NCBI GenBank assembly: GCA_036924085.1
Contig: JAVGWX010000007.1
Span: 74,850,948-74,914,947 of the forward strand
Direction: 5' to 3'
DNA length: 64,000 bases
DNA from: Ariolimax columbianus
Lineage: Eukaryota > Mollusca > Gastropoda > Stylommatophora > Arionidae
In this document: positions 54,461 through 64,000 of the stretch, piece by piece
Position numbering within the stretch: position 1 is the stretch's first letter
How the letters are laid out: each line of letters begins with the position of its first letter
Notes under the pieces: generated by a model
Databases searched by the model: none
Seen by the model: only the letters and a program-made list of their open reading frames with translations
Told to the model about the DNA's origin: nothing
Made by a program: the position numbers and the translations under genes

Positions 54461-54805
54461 AACGCCTAATTACCCATTCGCCGAACACTGTAGTTCTTCG
54501 AAACTGTTTGAGAAACGCTGATGTAGATAGCAGTAGCACGTGCAGGAAACAGAAGATACTGTGACCCCCTTGCGACATTATGAGCCACTTCAACTGTAAC
54601 AGAACGTACCATGGATAGACGACCTCGTATATATGATTCAGTAAAGTGTGGAGTAGCATCTTGTATAGATGACTCATTCTGTGAATCAGCCCGATAGATA
54701 AAAGCCTAACAGAGCAACCAACTGCTGCTAATGCAGCAATGCGTGTGTATATATATATATATTACCGTTTTAGTTATCCTACATTTTCCCACCATAAAAA
54801 AGCAA
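54461..54805. other. Unassigned DNA
   Basis: Includes a short (TA)n near 54750. Nothing else recognised. Confidence 0.4.
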
Positions 54806-54852
54806 TGAGGAGGGGGTGGGGGTGGGTGGCGGGGGGGGGGAGGATGGGGCCT
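54806..54852. repeat. G-rich tract, possible G-quadruplex
   Basis: GAGGAGGGGGTGGGGGTGGG, TGGCGGGGGGGGGAGG: at least four runs of three or more G within about 30 bases. Confidence 0.7.
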
Positions 54853-55041
54853 TCATTGCGATTGGCCATATTACAGACAACCTGTAGTGATTGATGTAGC
54901 ACTTTATTTTTCGTGATCTATATTTCTGTTCCATATACCGATAACAGTCCAACGTTGCCTTAATATGGTATATTATGTTAATTACAAAAATGTGAATGTT
55001 ACTCGTTGACTTCGCCTAGTCCACCCGTCCTTAGTTGTTGT

Positions 55042-55056
55042 TTATTATCTGCTTAG

Positions 55057-55101
<45 letters not shown>
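55042..55101. repeat. (GA)n microsatellite
   Basis: About 29 GA repeats. Confidence 0.96.
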
Positions 55102-55102
<1 letters not shown>

Positions 55103-55194
55103 AATGGCAGGAAAGTAAATGATATCAAATGTCCTCATGATCAGTCCATTTAAGGAGGACAATTAGCAACTTTACAAATGATAGAAAGTCGTCG

Positions 55195-55527
55195 GTGTTA
55201 CCAGAAGAGACAGAATGCGGACTGACGACATTCGAAGTATGGTCGGCACTACGTCTTGTGCCGAATACATTTCCAGGCAGAAAATACGTTGATTTAGTCA
55301 TCTCATGAGAATGCACCCTCATCATCTTCCACTGATGGCTTACAATGCTGGTAGATCTGGCTACAGGGCAAAGGGGCGGCGGCGAGGTAGGTGGATAAAT
55401 GCCATTAAAGTGATTGTGCAACGACAAGGGCTCACATTGACCGACGCAACGCACTTGGCGCAGGATAGACGACTGAAGCTCTCCACGGCGCTAAACGGCA
55501 CAAGTGGAAAGACAACTAACAAATGAT
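55195..55527 (+). pseudogene. LINE RT C-terminal fragment
   Basis: Plus strand in one frame: RRDRMRTDDIRSMVGTTSCA, EYISRQKIR, a stop, FSHLMRMHPHHLPLMAYNAG, RSGYRAKGRRRGRWINAIKV, then LTLTDATHLAQDRRLKLSTA, LNGTSGKTTNK and a stop. The pattern (R.D.IR...V.EYI.R..I.WFGHLMRM...GRPR.RWIDGIK...G....EATHLA.DRR.....GTSGR) fits the end of an RTE-type LINE protein. One W codon has become a stop. The short 3' end after 55527 lacks an obvious tail. Confidence 0.62.
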
Positions 55528-57605
55528 ACTCGACAGCATTAACATCACATGTCAATCTTCAGAAGGAGAAGTGTCAATCTCCAGAAGAGTTTTAACTAGA
55601 ATAAAGAACCAACTAATTTGTATAGCATAATATAACGTTAATTTAAATAGTATGTTGTGCAAACTAATTTAAATATCATATTGTGTCGACTTAATCATTA
55701 AGTTTAAAGTATAGGCTAATTAACAGTGTATAGAACGCCAACTAATGTGTACAGAATAAAATGCTGGCACGTTCATGCAGCAATAAACTCCGACTAATTC
55801 ATACCACTAAAGAGTGTTGATTAACGTATCGCCTACTCTGTAGAGAGTTGACTAGGGGAACCAAACATCCGCATTTAACCGGATTTTTGTCTTAAAATGG
55901 AGCTCACGGCAAGCTTTTTGGAAACTTTCGATTTTTTAAATGATTTTCTTTTTAAGAAACATTTACATACAGTAACTGAATCGCTCCATAGACCCGATAC
56001 ATCGGCTTGAAAACTTTGTTACATGCTACAGAGCAGATATATTGGCTTGAACTATTGCCATACTCGTATTTAACAGTTTCGTAATAACTTCTTCAGAATG
56101 TATAAATGTACCTATATTTCCTACCAGGAGTATTACATTTCAAAAATAAATGTCTGGACTCCAAAATATTATGAAAGAAATGAGTTAATAGATAATAATT
56201 GTGTGGTTGCTTTTGTCGCACGTTTGATGAACAATGAGTTAAATGACTGACTCATACTTGTCTCTGTACTGACGATAGAAAACCAGATGGGGATTGATCA
56301 GGTATTCATCGTTAGAAGAGTATTAAACTGATAGCGATTAGCTCATAAACCCGAGAAGACAGCTTTGTGTTCCACAGATCATTAAGTTGATAAACACTGG
56401 TATATGGGCCAAGGTAAAGCCCGCATCTGGGCTAAACAATAGCCGTGTTAAATGCAACATGTCACAGCAGGCACGAGAACACACACAACGCACAGCGTGT
56501 GTTTGAGTGAGCTACTGTAAGATTTGCTGTTTGTACTTTAAAGTTGTACTTTCTTTTGGTGAAGGTGCGTTCAATCCACAGATAGTTAATTCTGATTATG
56601 TAAGTTCATGTCAACAAATACAAGTATAGATACATCCATGTTTTAACGTTTTCCCAGCACTAAAAAGCAATACTTTCTGACAAAAGCTACGCATAGAACT
56701 AACTATAGAAGTGGCAAGCGTAGGTAGAGACATAGAATGCATCGATTTTTAAATAGGTTTACAGGGGAAGTTAGACAATATATTGATATTTAAACAGGTC
56801 ACTTACAACATGACAATGAGGATGTACAAACTTTGGCAATGAACAAACGATTGGAAAAGAGAAATGATGTCTTTGAGATTGAATATATTGAAGATTGGAG
56901 CGCATGAACTAGAAAGTAAATAAAACAAACAATGAAGTCTTCGGGTGCAAAGAGAATTGAGTCAGACAGTTAAGATATTTTGACAACATAAAAAGACAAC
57001 ACCTTACTATAAACATAGTTGGGCAGGCTCTCACGCGCACAGAGAAGGGAAAATAGGGGGACTAAAATGAAATGGTTACACATGGAGATAAGCAGAAAGA
57101 GTAGCTTATGATCGTGTACGCGAGTCAGATGTGATCAATGGCCTATGCTTCAAGAGATGTGATGGCCTAATGATTTGATTGATTGATTGATTGATTGAAA
57201 TGTGGAGTACACACGTTCCAGAGGTAAACAACGCTATAAGTTGGTGGAAAATATCAAACGATGGACAGAAAAAAAGCCTGCCAGATATTAATATCAAAGC
57301 AGGAGACAGAGAACTTTAGAGATTCATTGCAGCAGACCTTCACTGTGAAGATGGCTCTGAACTGAACTCAAATATAAAATAGCAGAAACTAGAACATGAA
57401 CTAGTAGAAAAAATATTAGGTTTGTCATTGAGCCTGATGAAGTTGTATGTTCGTTGTCTTGCCTTGTTGCAGTTGCTTTCGTTAATCACGGCAGTTAGGT
57501 TGACATTTTCACAGCTTCACAAATAGAGTCAGTAGTGATAAGCTCACGAACGCAGTTCCTTTGCTGCGAAAGATAAGCGGTCTAGCTAATTGTTCTCATT
57601 TATTT
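55528..57605. other. Unassigned low-copy AT-rich DNA
   Basis: Two kilobases without recognised genes. Near 55610-55850 short motifs (AACTAATTT, GTGTACAGAAT) recur irregularly, possibly a decayed repeat. A GATT repeat occurs at 57175-57198. Confidence 0.4.
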
Positions 57606-57607
57606 TG

Positions 57608-57790
57608 CCCAGAGAGAGAGAGAGCGAGAGAGAGAGAGAGCGAGAGTGAGAGAGAGTGAGAGAGAGAGAGAAAGAGTGAGAGAGAGAACGAGAGAGAGGA
57701 GAGAGAAAGAGAGAGAAAGCGAGAGAGAAAGAGAGAGGGAAAGAGAGAGAGAAAGAGAGAGAGAGAAAGAGACAGAGAGAGAAAAAGTAC
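57608..57790. repeat. (GA)n-rich tract
   Basis: GAGAGAGCGAGAGAGAAAGAG with many interruptions. Confidence 0.95.
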
Positions 57791-57929
57791 AAGTAATAAT
57801 AAACTAGGTTATACTTTGGACGCAGGGTGGACAGACCATCCATATGGTTCCACGAAGCACAATAAGCAACACACTGGACATTTGTGCTGGACAGTTTTCA
57901 TGTGCTAAAACAAACATCTCTAACATAAC

Positions 57930-58100
57930 TTAGCGCCTGAATGGCAGAGCTGTTAGAGCACTAGTCGTTGGCCACAAAGTACAGTCTATCACAACTATCG
58001 ATCCTGACACACTCCCAATTTATCTACCAATCTGTAAATGGGTACCTGATTAAGGTATACAAAGCGGCGAGGAAGAGATCTTGCCGCCCCACTTCAGAAA
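57930..58100 (+). mobile_element. SINE related to SINE-2 (different head)
   Basis: Head GCGCCTGAATGGCAGAGCTG, TTAGAGCACTAG with an A-box-like start; the B box is degraded (TATCGATCC). The central block CAATCTGTAAATGGGTACCT and AAAGCGGCGAGGAAGAGATC is shared with the SINE at 17788. No TSD found. Confidence 0.6.
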
Positions 58101-58375
58101 ACAGTCAGCATTTTGCCCTCATAAGTTTTCGTTGGACCACACATTTTACAATTTCGCAGAGGATTTGCAGTATCTTGATCGGCCTTCTTCTACCCATTGA
58201 TGGTGTAGGAATCATTTTTTGTTTATACTTGCAATAAAGTGTGCAGACAAACATGTAATTGTGTCTTGGCATGAACAAGGGACGGCCTTCATTTGACCTT
58301 CACGCAGGTCCACTATTGATTAGTTATTTTTCATTACCTTTAGAATATTTGTTCGAACTGCGACTTACCAACCTG

Positions 58376-58653
58376 CTCTTTCCGTAGTTTTTTTTTCTTG
58401 TTTTTTCCCGTTCGCCTTATTTCTCTAATCCCCAAGGCGGTGTGCATTGCACTGCGTTTTTATTTTGCGCCTGTCGGCCCAGTGCATCCGACTTCAGCAT
58501 GCATTTTATGTAAGGGTCTGCTTCCTCCTGCATTTTCTAAGGGTTTGCTTCCCCGGGGTAACGGTCGGTGCTGAGATGGGGATCGAACCCAGCACCTTCT
58601 GGTTGTGAGCCGTGTCACTTAACCACTAGGCCACGCCGTCCCCTCTTTCCGTA
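58376..58653 (-). mobile_element. tRNA-derived SINE-1 with perfect 11-bp TSD
   Basis: The body 58387-58642 (256 bases) is on the minus strand. Head GGGACGGCGTGGCCTAGTGG, TTAAGTGACACGGCTC (A box), GGTGCTGGGTTCGATCCCC (canonical B box), middle CATGCTGAAGTCGGATGCAC, TGGGCCGACAGGCGC and an A-rich 3' end. CTCTTTCCGTA flanks it exactly at 58376-58386 and 58643-58653. The best-preserved copy and a good reference for the family. Confidence 0.9.
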
Positions 58654-59234
58654 TTTCATCTGGCAATGATTCTTTAATGTGCACAGAGTATATGCAGGAT
58701 CTCCGATTTGATCATATGTCTCTGACAGGACTAGGTCACAATATCATCTCCAATGGCCGACTGAAACTTGTAGGATACGAGCCCTCACCGTTCCGCACTG
58801 TCGTTCGTTGCTTGAGATATGAGAACTTGACATCGCGGCTATGGCGACCTCCATCGTTACTACTGTTATGCAATTACCTTAGTTCCATATTATCACGTCT
58901 GCTGATATAGAGAGACTAGTCATTGCTGGGGGCCAATTTAAATAAACATGTCTTGAAACTTTTCTCACTTAAAACTGCAAATTAAGCTTAACTGTATCTC
59001 AACCAAAATTGGTCTTCCGTTCTACTGCAGCCTCTCGTATACTTAATTTGTTTTTGTAATATGTCTAAACATGTTTAGTTTCTAGGCCATGTCAATAGCG
59101 AGTCGAGAGGTTTCATAAACTACAATGATATCTTTCGACAAAGAAGGCGACAGCTGCTGCATTGTTTATGTCGACCTGATAACCGATCCTTTGTGTTTTT
59201 TGCTGGCAGTGTGATAAAGAGGAGTCTGTTCGAT
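58654..59234. other. Unassigned low-copy DNA
   Basis: An open frame at 58677-58910 is not recognised. Confidence 0.35.
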
Positions 59235-59525
59235 TTATCCATTTTTTTGGGTACATGAGTCTGCGGGCAACAGTTTATACTAGATTAAAATATGTCTACT
59301 TTTTGTGTATATATGTCTACAAGTATAAGCTTTTCCTAGATTAAAATGTCCCCTTTTTTGAGCACTTATGTCCTAGGTATAAACTTTTATTAGATTAAAA
59401 TATGTCCACATTTTGTGTACATGTGTCTACAGTTATCAGTTTATACTGGATTCAACTATGTACACTTTTTTGCGTACTTGTCCACATGCAACAGTTTAAA
59501 ATATATTAAAATATGTACCACTTCT
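59235..59525. repeat. About 55-bp diverged tandem repeat, about 5 copies
   Basis: AGATTAAAATATGTC-type words recur at 59282, 59338, 59392, about 59448 and about 59505, each followed by TTTTTTGTGTAC and TGTCTACA-like sequence. Old, diverged array. Confidence 0.7.
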
Positions 59526-59634
59526 GACAATACTTGTAATATAAGCATCTTCATCTTAATTATAATCTCTTTGATCTTCTCAGCAATGTGGAAGTGGTTG
59601 AATCGTTCTCTAACTATCTGTATCTATGCTATAT

Positions 59635-59830
59635 ACTACACGTCTCAGTGGCAGAGTAGTAGAGCGCTCTTTTTTCACAGCAGGTGTGACAGACTGACTT
59701 AATGGTTTTAACACGCTCTAGTCGATCCAGCTGTAAAATAGTAACTCACTTATTGGTAGACACAGAAATGCAGCGAACAAAAGAACAATTCATCCCACCT
59801 CATACAAAACGCAGGCCTAATACAACGAAG
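59635..59830 (+). mobile_element. Degraded SINE-2-like copy
   Basis: Head GTCTCAGTGGCAGAGTAGTA, GAGCGCTC, then TCGATCCAGCTGTAAAATAG, the start of the SINE-2 central block. The remainder is diverged. Confidence 0.45.
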
Positions 59831-60067
59831 TCCTTACCACTGCATCCCCGACAGCAGTTTTGTTTAGTTTAGTTGAAGAATCAACGTCATTGCACACGGT
59901 TTAACCGTAGCCATATCTAGTTTACAATATTACAGTTGGCCATGATTTAACTCATACGTGCTCTGTTCTTCTCCGTGTTTTTGGAGAATCTCAACTCAAT
60001 ACACGAACTCCGTAGCACCGAAAGGATCCTGTAATAGATGTAGATTGTTAACATAGTTTTGAGTTTT

Positions 60068-60310
60068 GACTGGGAAGCGGCTGTTAAGCCTTTTTTTCGA
60101 TTTTGAACTGCTGGGGGATTTTTAACGTCTGTGGCACTGCATACGGGCGTCTGATCTCTGCTACCAAGAGATCCGGGGAAATACCACACAGTCCACGCGA
60201 AAAAATCCGTCTCCACCATGATTTCCGTCTCCACCATGATTTGAACCCACGACCTCCAGAACCGGAGATCACTCAGTCCTCTCTAGAGTGCTATGAGGGC
60301 TACCTTGACG
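60068..60310 (-). mobile_element. SINE-3 (tRNA-like), with internal 18-bp duplication
   Basis: Minus strand: tRNA-like GATCTCCGGTTCTGGAGGTC, GTGGGTTCAAATCATGG (B box), then an 18-base unit duplicated in tandem (60206-60241), TGTGGTATTTCCCCGGATCT, GATCAGACGCCCGTATGCAG, and an end at AAAATCGAAAAAAAGG. Distinct from SINE-1 and SINE-2. A single copy in the window, so the family status is an inference. Confidence 0.5.
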
Positions 60311-60498
60311 TTTTATCCTACGCCATACAGAAAACATGGCACTACGTAAATCCGGGCAGATATATAGGTGCTCAGTGTATTTTAGAAAATGTCGAAGCTT
60401 TGGATATATGTTTTAGCACGGTGCGTGTAGACGCCCATAATTCACCATCTTTAAGGCAAATATTGCTTGATGTTAGGAGAGGAAATTTAAATTAAGCC
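60311..60498 (+). other. Unrecognised open frame after SINE-3
   Basis: In one frame: YLDVLSYAIQKTWHYVNPGR, YIGAQCILENVEALDICFST, VRVDAHNSPSLRQILLDVRR, GNLN, stop. It is open through the SINE as well, so there is no native start. Composition looks protein-like, but I know no match. Confidence 0.22.
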
Positions 60499-61425
60499 GT
60501 TATAATCATCAGTATCATCATCATCCTTTGCTTCTTCCTTTTCCTCGTCGTTACCAATGCTATTATTCGCATGATCGTTACAATTCACGGTCTATCAATC
60601 ATAACTTGCATTATCACAATTGCAATGTCCAAGACTATCAATAAACACATCGTTGTCCTCTTCTACCCCCTCTTCCTAATCAATATAATCCTTAATCATA
60701 ATTATAACCACCATTGTTATCATTGTCTTCTTCATCGCTATTACTATAACCATTATACTTTAAAAAACAACGTGATTAATCTAAAACAAATGAAATTCGC
60801 TAAAACCATTTCTATTTTGCTAATTGTAAAACAAAAAGAAAAGAATTTACATTAAGCACATAAAAGAGTAACAGCTACAAAAACTAAAGCGGATATCATG
60901 CAATGAGATCATGTTACACACATAATTGTACATAACACGCGTTCTCGAGCACACACACATACACACATTAACACACCCTCTTCAGTCATCATCTCGTAGA
61001 TTCTTTCTGGCTATCTGCAGCAGTTAAGTAATGGAGAAATATACTTTGTACACATGTGTGTCAACAAATGGAGGTATACATATGTTCAAACCCGCAGCTT
61101 CTGGCAAGGCTCTGCCCTCATTTAGTCACGACCGAGAGCCGGTGAGATCTAACTGATTATCAGGCAACACATGTGCAGACATACATACGTACATACACGT
61201 ACGTACATCTGTAGCATGTAATATGAAGGAGAGAAGGACCAAAGAAATAGTATAAATAGTAGCTGTAAAAATATTCACAACTGAAATTCAATATCTATAA
61301 GGTAGCATACCTCTGGTTCAGTACATATATTAATATGTAATGATACATTTTGTCTTCATCAGCAAAAGCCATTCTGCAATAGGATTAGGTTTTGTACATA
61401 TATAAATACATACATATATGTATAC
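60499..61425. other. Low-complexity and unassigned DNA
   Basis: ATC/TTC-rich to about 60760, then unassigned, with short CA and ACGT-rich words near 60950 and 61190. Confidence 0.45.
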
Positions 61426-61429
61426 AAAC

Positions 61430-61523
61430 ATACACACATACATACATACATACATACATACATACATACATACATACATACATACAAACATACATACATA
61501 CATACATACATACATACATACAT

Positions 61524-61577
<54 letters not shown>
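61430..61577. repeat. (CATA)n(CA)n microsatellite
   Basis: About 27 CATA repeats with two CAAA variants, then about 17 CA repeats. Confidence 0.97.
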
Positions 61578-62564
61578 GGGATGTGTACATGAATGATGCC
61601 GTTCAAGATATGAGGAAATGTTAGCAGGAGCGCACGATAAAGTTTATTTATACAAAGGAAAACACAGGGGAAAATAAACAGAAGGACTGATTTACAGGTA
61701 AACGCCCTGATATAACCACCGAAAAGACTGTGGTCCTAAGGTGCGTGTCTCACTCAAAGAAGGAAAAGTCCAAATAAAGAATACTAATAAGAGGTAACGT
61801 GAGGTTAAATTCAAGAGACAATGGCACGTCACCAGAATGTTTACTGTTTTAATTATAGCAGATAAGAAAACAAAGTCAGCCTGGCCACAAGACGTGTTGC
61901 ACTTCCATATGTAACACTCTTGAAAAGACAAATCAAATTAAGGTAAGTCTTAACAGCAACGACAACAAAAAGATGCATAGACGCCTGCTTAGCAGTGTTC
62001 CTCTTCAAAACATTTGTTTTGTTGCCACGCCTCTTCCCAACCGGAAATACACGCAAACAAAACTACAATCTATTGATAAAAATCCCACAGCTTGCGTAAA
62101 GAAAAAAACACACACAAAAACAGGAAGAGATATAATTGGCATGCTCGTCTGATTTGGGAGAGATGAGAAAGGAAAACCTTCATTTACCTACACCCTATTT
62201 TTCTGGGTTTTTTTTAACGCTTTTATGACATCTTCTTAAGCCCGGGATTACAAATACAGATGGTTTCTTGAAGGAAGCAAGAGTGAATGCTCTTAATTGT
62301 TCTTGCAGAAGTGATTTCTGTAGGGGCTTGTTATGCATGTTAACCCCGTGTAATATAATCTACCACTAGCAGATTGTACCATACCGATTGAAGATCTGAT
62401 CGTATTGATAGCCATCTTGTATTTATTACTTGCTAATTGGAAAGCTCTACTTAAGATTCTAGGGATGTTGACAAAATGAAACTAATCTTTCTTTGATACC
62501 TCATTCTGGCCTCTTGCAGTTACACGGTATTTGAACTGTCTGACCTACTACACAGGCTGTTCAC
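61578..62564. other. Unassigned low-copy DNA
   Basis: Nothing recognised on either strand. Confidence 0.4.
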
Positions 62565-62760
62565 TCAGCATAATGTGAAAGTCTCTTTTCTTCTTTCAAA
62601 ACCCTCAAAGTTTTTGTTTTTGAAATGTTAACGGTCATTCCTCTATTCTGCAGCTTCCTTTCCATATTGGTTTGGAGATGTTCCTCTGGTTTGGTAATGA
62701 GGGCCATATCATCGGTAAACGTTAGCTCCAATATATAGACAGGTCTTATCTTCCAGTACC
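62565..62760 (-). pseudogene. LINE RT palm fragment
   Basis: Minus strand in one frame: YILELTFTDDMALITKPEEH, LQTNMERKLQNRGMTVNISK, TKTLRVLKEEK. FTDD matches the F/YADD palm motif (A to T), and the following spacing to NISKTK matches the ...L.IN..KTK motif of LINE RTs. It is isolated; family not assigned. Confidence 0.55.
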
Positions 62761-63815
62761 CTATTTTGGTACCTCAGGTTCAATCCTTACAGGCTATGAT
62801 GCGTTATCATTAAGTAGGAGGAAACGGTAGGGTGATATAATGGCGCATTGTCGTACTTCCCTGTGATCTTTAACTCTTTTGACGAGTGGTTTCATGTCCT
62901 AACTCCGAGACTACCTGAGCTACTTCAGGTGGCGTATTTTTGAACTCAATTTTCTTCTTTCACTGTTCTGTTTTGTACTGTTTTTGTCAATTCATATCTC
63001 TTGATACAGGCCTTTATCCGTTGATTCATCGGCACATTTCTGTTAATATATTTTTTGACAGAAATGGAATAAAGTTTTTCATTTTCTTTAGGCAATACGT
63101 ATTACTGTAGACCCTATGAATAAGAAAAACAGTTTTGTAAAGCCACATTGTTCCTTCCCATCTGAGGCTCCCCTCTATTTCAGTTCGTAATTAAGAGATG
63201 ACATTAAAAGGGAAAGGTTACAATACATCTTTATTTGAGCAGAAGTGCAGCAACGGGTTGACTTACATAGGATTTAAAACGGACTGGGGAAACGACAACA
63301 GCATACATATAAAAAGTAGAACGCAATTAAACGAATAAATGACAAATAAATGTGGGGAACTTTAACAGAACTCACTTAGGGTGCTAGCTAAAAACACAAA
63401 GTTAAAAAGAAGAATTGAGGAGTATAGCAGTCGCGCGCTGATGAGCATCGAATGAAAGTTCCCATTCTACTGTACGACTAGGAGGCAGGGGATAGCAGTG
63501 CAAGTTTCACAGCAAGGCTGCATATCTTGGCAAACAAGTGTCTTTTCACAGATACTAGCAATGGTAAACACAGATCTGTGAGATAGAACAGCAGTAAACT
63601 GAAGAGAAAGTGGGCATTGAGAGGAACACTCTCAGAAAGAAGCAGGAATTACCAGACACGCACTGGACTGAAACTCACATAGAATAAGATGTGGGAGGCC
63701 ATGTAAAGAACGGAGGAAAAGAAAGCCAGTGCAGTGGGCGTCTTTTTGGTACAACTCAAGAGGTCGGCACAGAAAAGGAACTGATGGGTAACTCGTACAT
63801 AAAATGGATGTTTGT
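62761..63815. other. Unassigned low-copy DNA
   Basis: Nothing recognised. Confidence 0.4.
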
Positions 63816-63846
63816 ACACAAAGTGGGGGGTGGGGGTTTGGGGGCA
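63816..63846. repeat. G-rich tract, possible G-quadruplex
   Basis: GTGGGGGGTGGGGGTTTGGG, GGCAGG: three long G runs with 1-3-base loops. Confidence 0.7.
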
Positions 63847-63879
63847 GGTACAGGACTATGAGAGGAGTTAAAGGAAGAT

Positions 63880-64000
63880 CGCGAGCAGGTACACATAGGG
63901 AAGTAGGTACAAAAAGAGTAGCGTAGGTACATATCGAGTGGGACAGGTACAAAGAGGGAAGTAGATACAAAAAGAATAGCGCAGGTACACATCGAGTGGG
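63880..64000. repeat. About 59-bp tandem repeat at window edge
   Basis: GGGAAGTAGGTACAAAAAGA, GTAGCGTAGGTACATATCGA, GTGGGACAGGTAC begins near 63898 and again near 63957. The array runs off the end of the window. Confidence 0.75.

Overview
The window looks like intergenic or intronic DNA from an animal genome, most likely an invertebrate and plausibly a mollusc. The evidence is the set of non-LTR retrotransposon families, several tRNA-derived SINEs, long (TA)n, (TATC)n and (GA)n microsatellites, and more than a dozen unrelated minisatellites. I see no bacterial gene organisation, no rRNA, no free-standing tRNA and no complete host gene. The mollusc assignment is inference: one RT-RNase H family resembles the I/nimbus-type LINEs known from snails, and one repeat family resembles the tandem-repeat-bearing pearl/HINE elements known from bivalves.

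Layout. 0.7-4.6 kb: an old LINE (family F) interrupted by a 5'-truncated RT-RNase H LINE (family N, minus strand) and by a SINE, both with target-site duplications (TSDs). 5.2-6.2 kb: a young 3' fragment of family F, then a short pearl-like element. 6.2-9.2 kb: low-copy DNA with (TA)n tracts and two candidate exons. 9.2-14.6 kb: a LINE cluster comprising a CR1-like copy inside another LINE, an RTE-like fragment, the longest family F copy, and a family N 3' end. 14.6-20.2 kb: a 45-bp satellite, two SINEs, LINE scraps and candidate minus-strand exons. 20.2-22.6 kb: a second RT-RNase H LINE, a LINE scrap and a mariner fossil. 22.6-27.2 kb: mostly AT-rich DNA with no recognised gene. 27.6-30.7 kb: (TATC)n and a 1.6-kb 43-bp satellite. 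31.8-35.1 kb: an RTE-like scrap, a 55-bp satellite and a CR1-like 3' end. 35.3-38.7 kb: the best-preserved mobile element, a family N copy with endonuclease, RT and RNase H and a perfect 14-bp TSD. 39-42.9 kb: low-copy DNA plus two minisatellites. 42.9-46.6 kb: an RTE-like LINE whose endonuclease and RT halves are separated by a minisatellite, itself split by a CR1-like insertion. 47.3-53.7 kb: three large copies of the pearl-like element, two of them head to head. 53.8-64 kb: a 39-bp higher-order satellite, SINEs, LINE scraps, microsatellites and a minisatellite running off the end.

How the parts relate. Every recognisable long coding region is transposable-element derived, and all copies carry stops, frameshifts or truncations. 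The LINE families end in distinct simple-repeat tails: (GAA)n, (ATT)n, (TTAAG)n and probably (GATCA)n. Those tails and the pearl-like cores seem to seed many of the microsatellites and minisatellites seen here. A minus-strand host gene with small exons is possible (candidates at 38.8, 35.1, 19.2, 18.8, 18.4, 7.1 and 6.6 kb), but this rests only on splice-site and phase logic. No boundary was computed by alignment software; coordinates of repeat edges are by eye.
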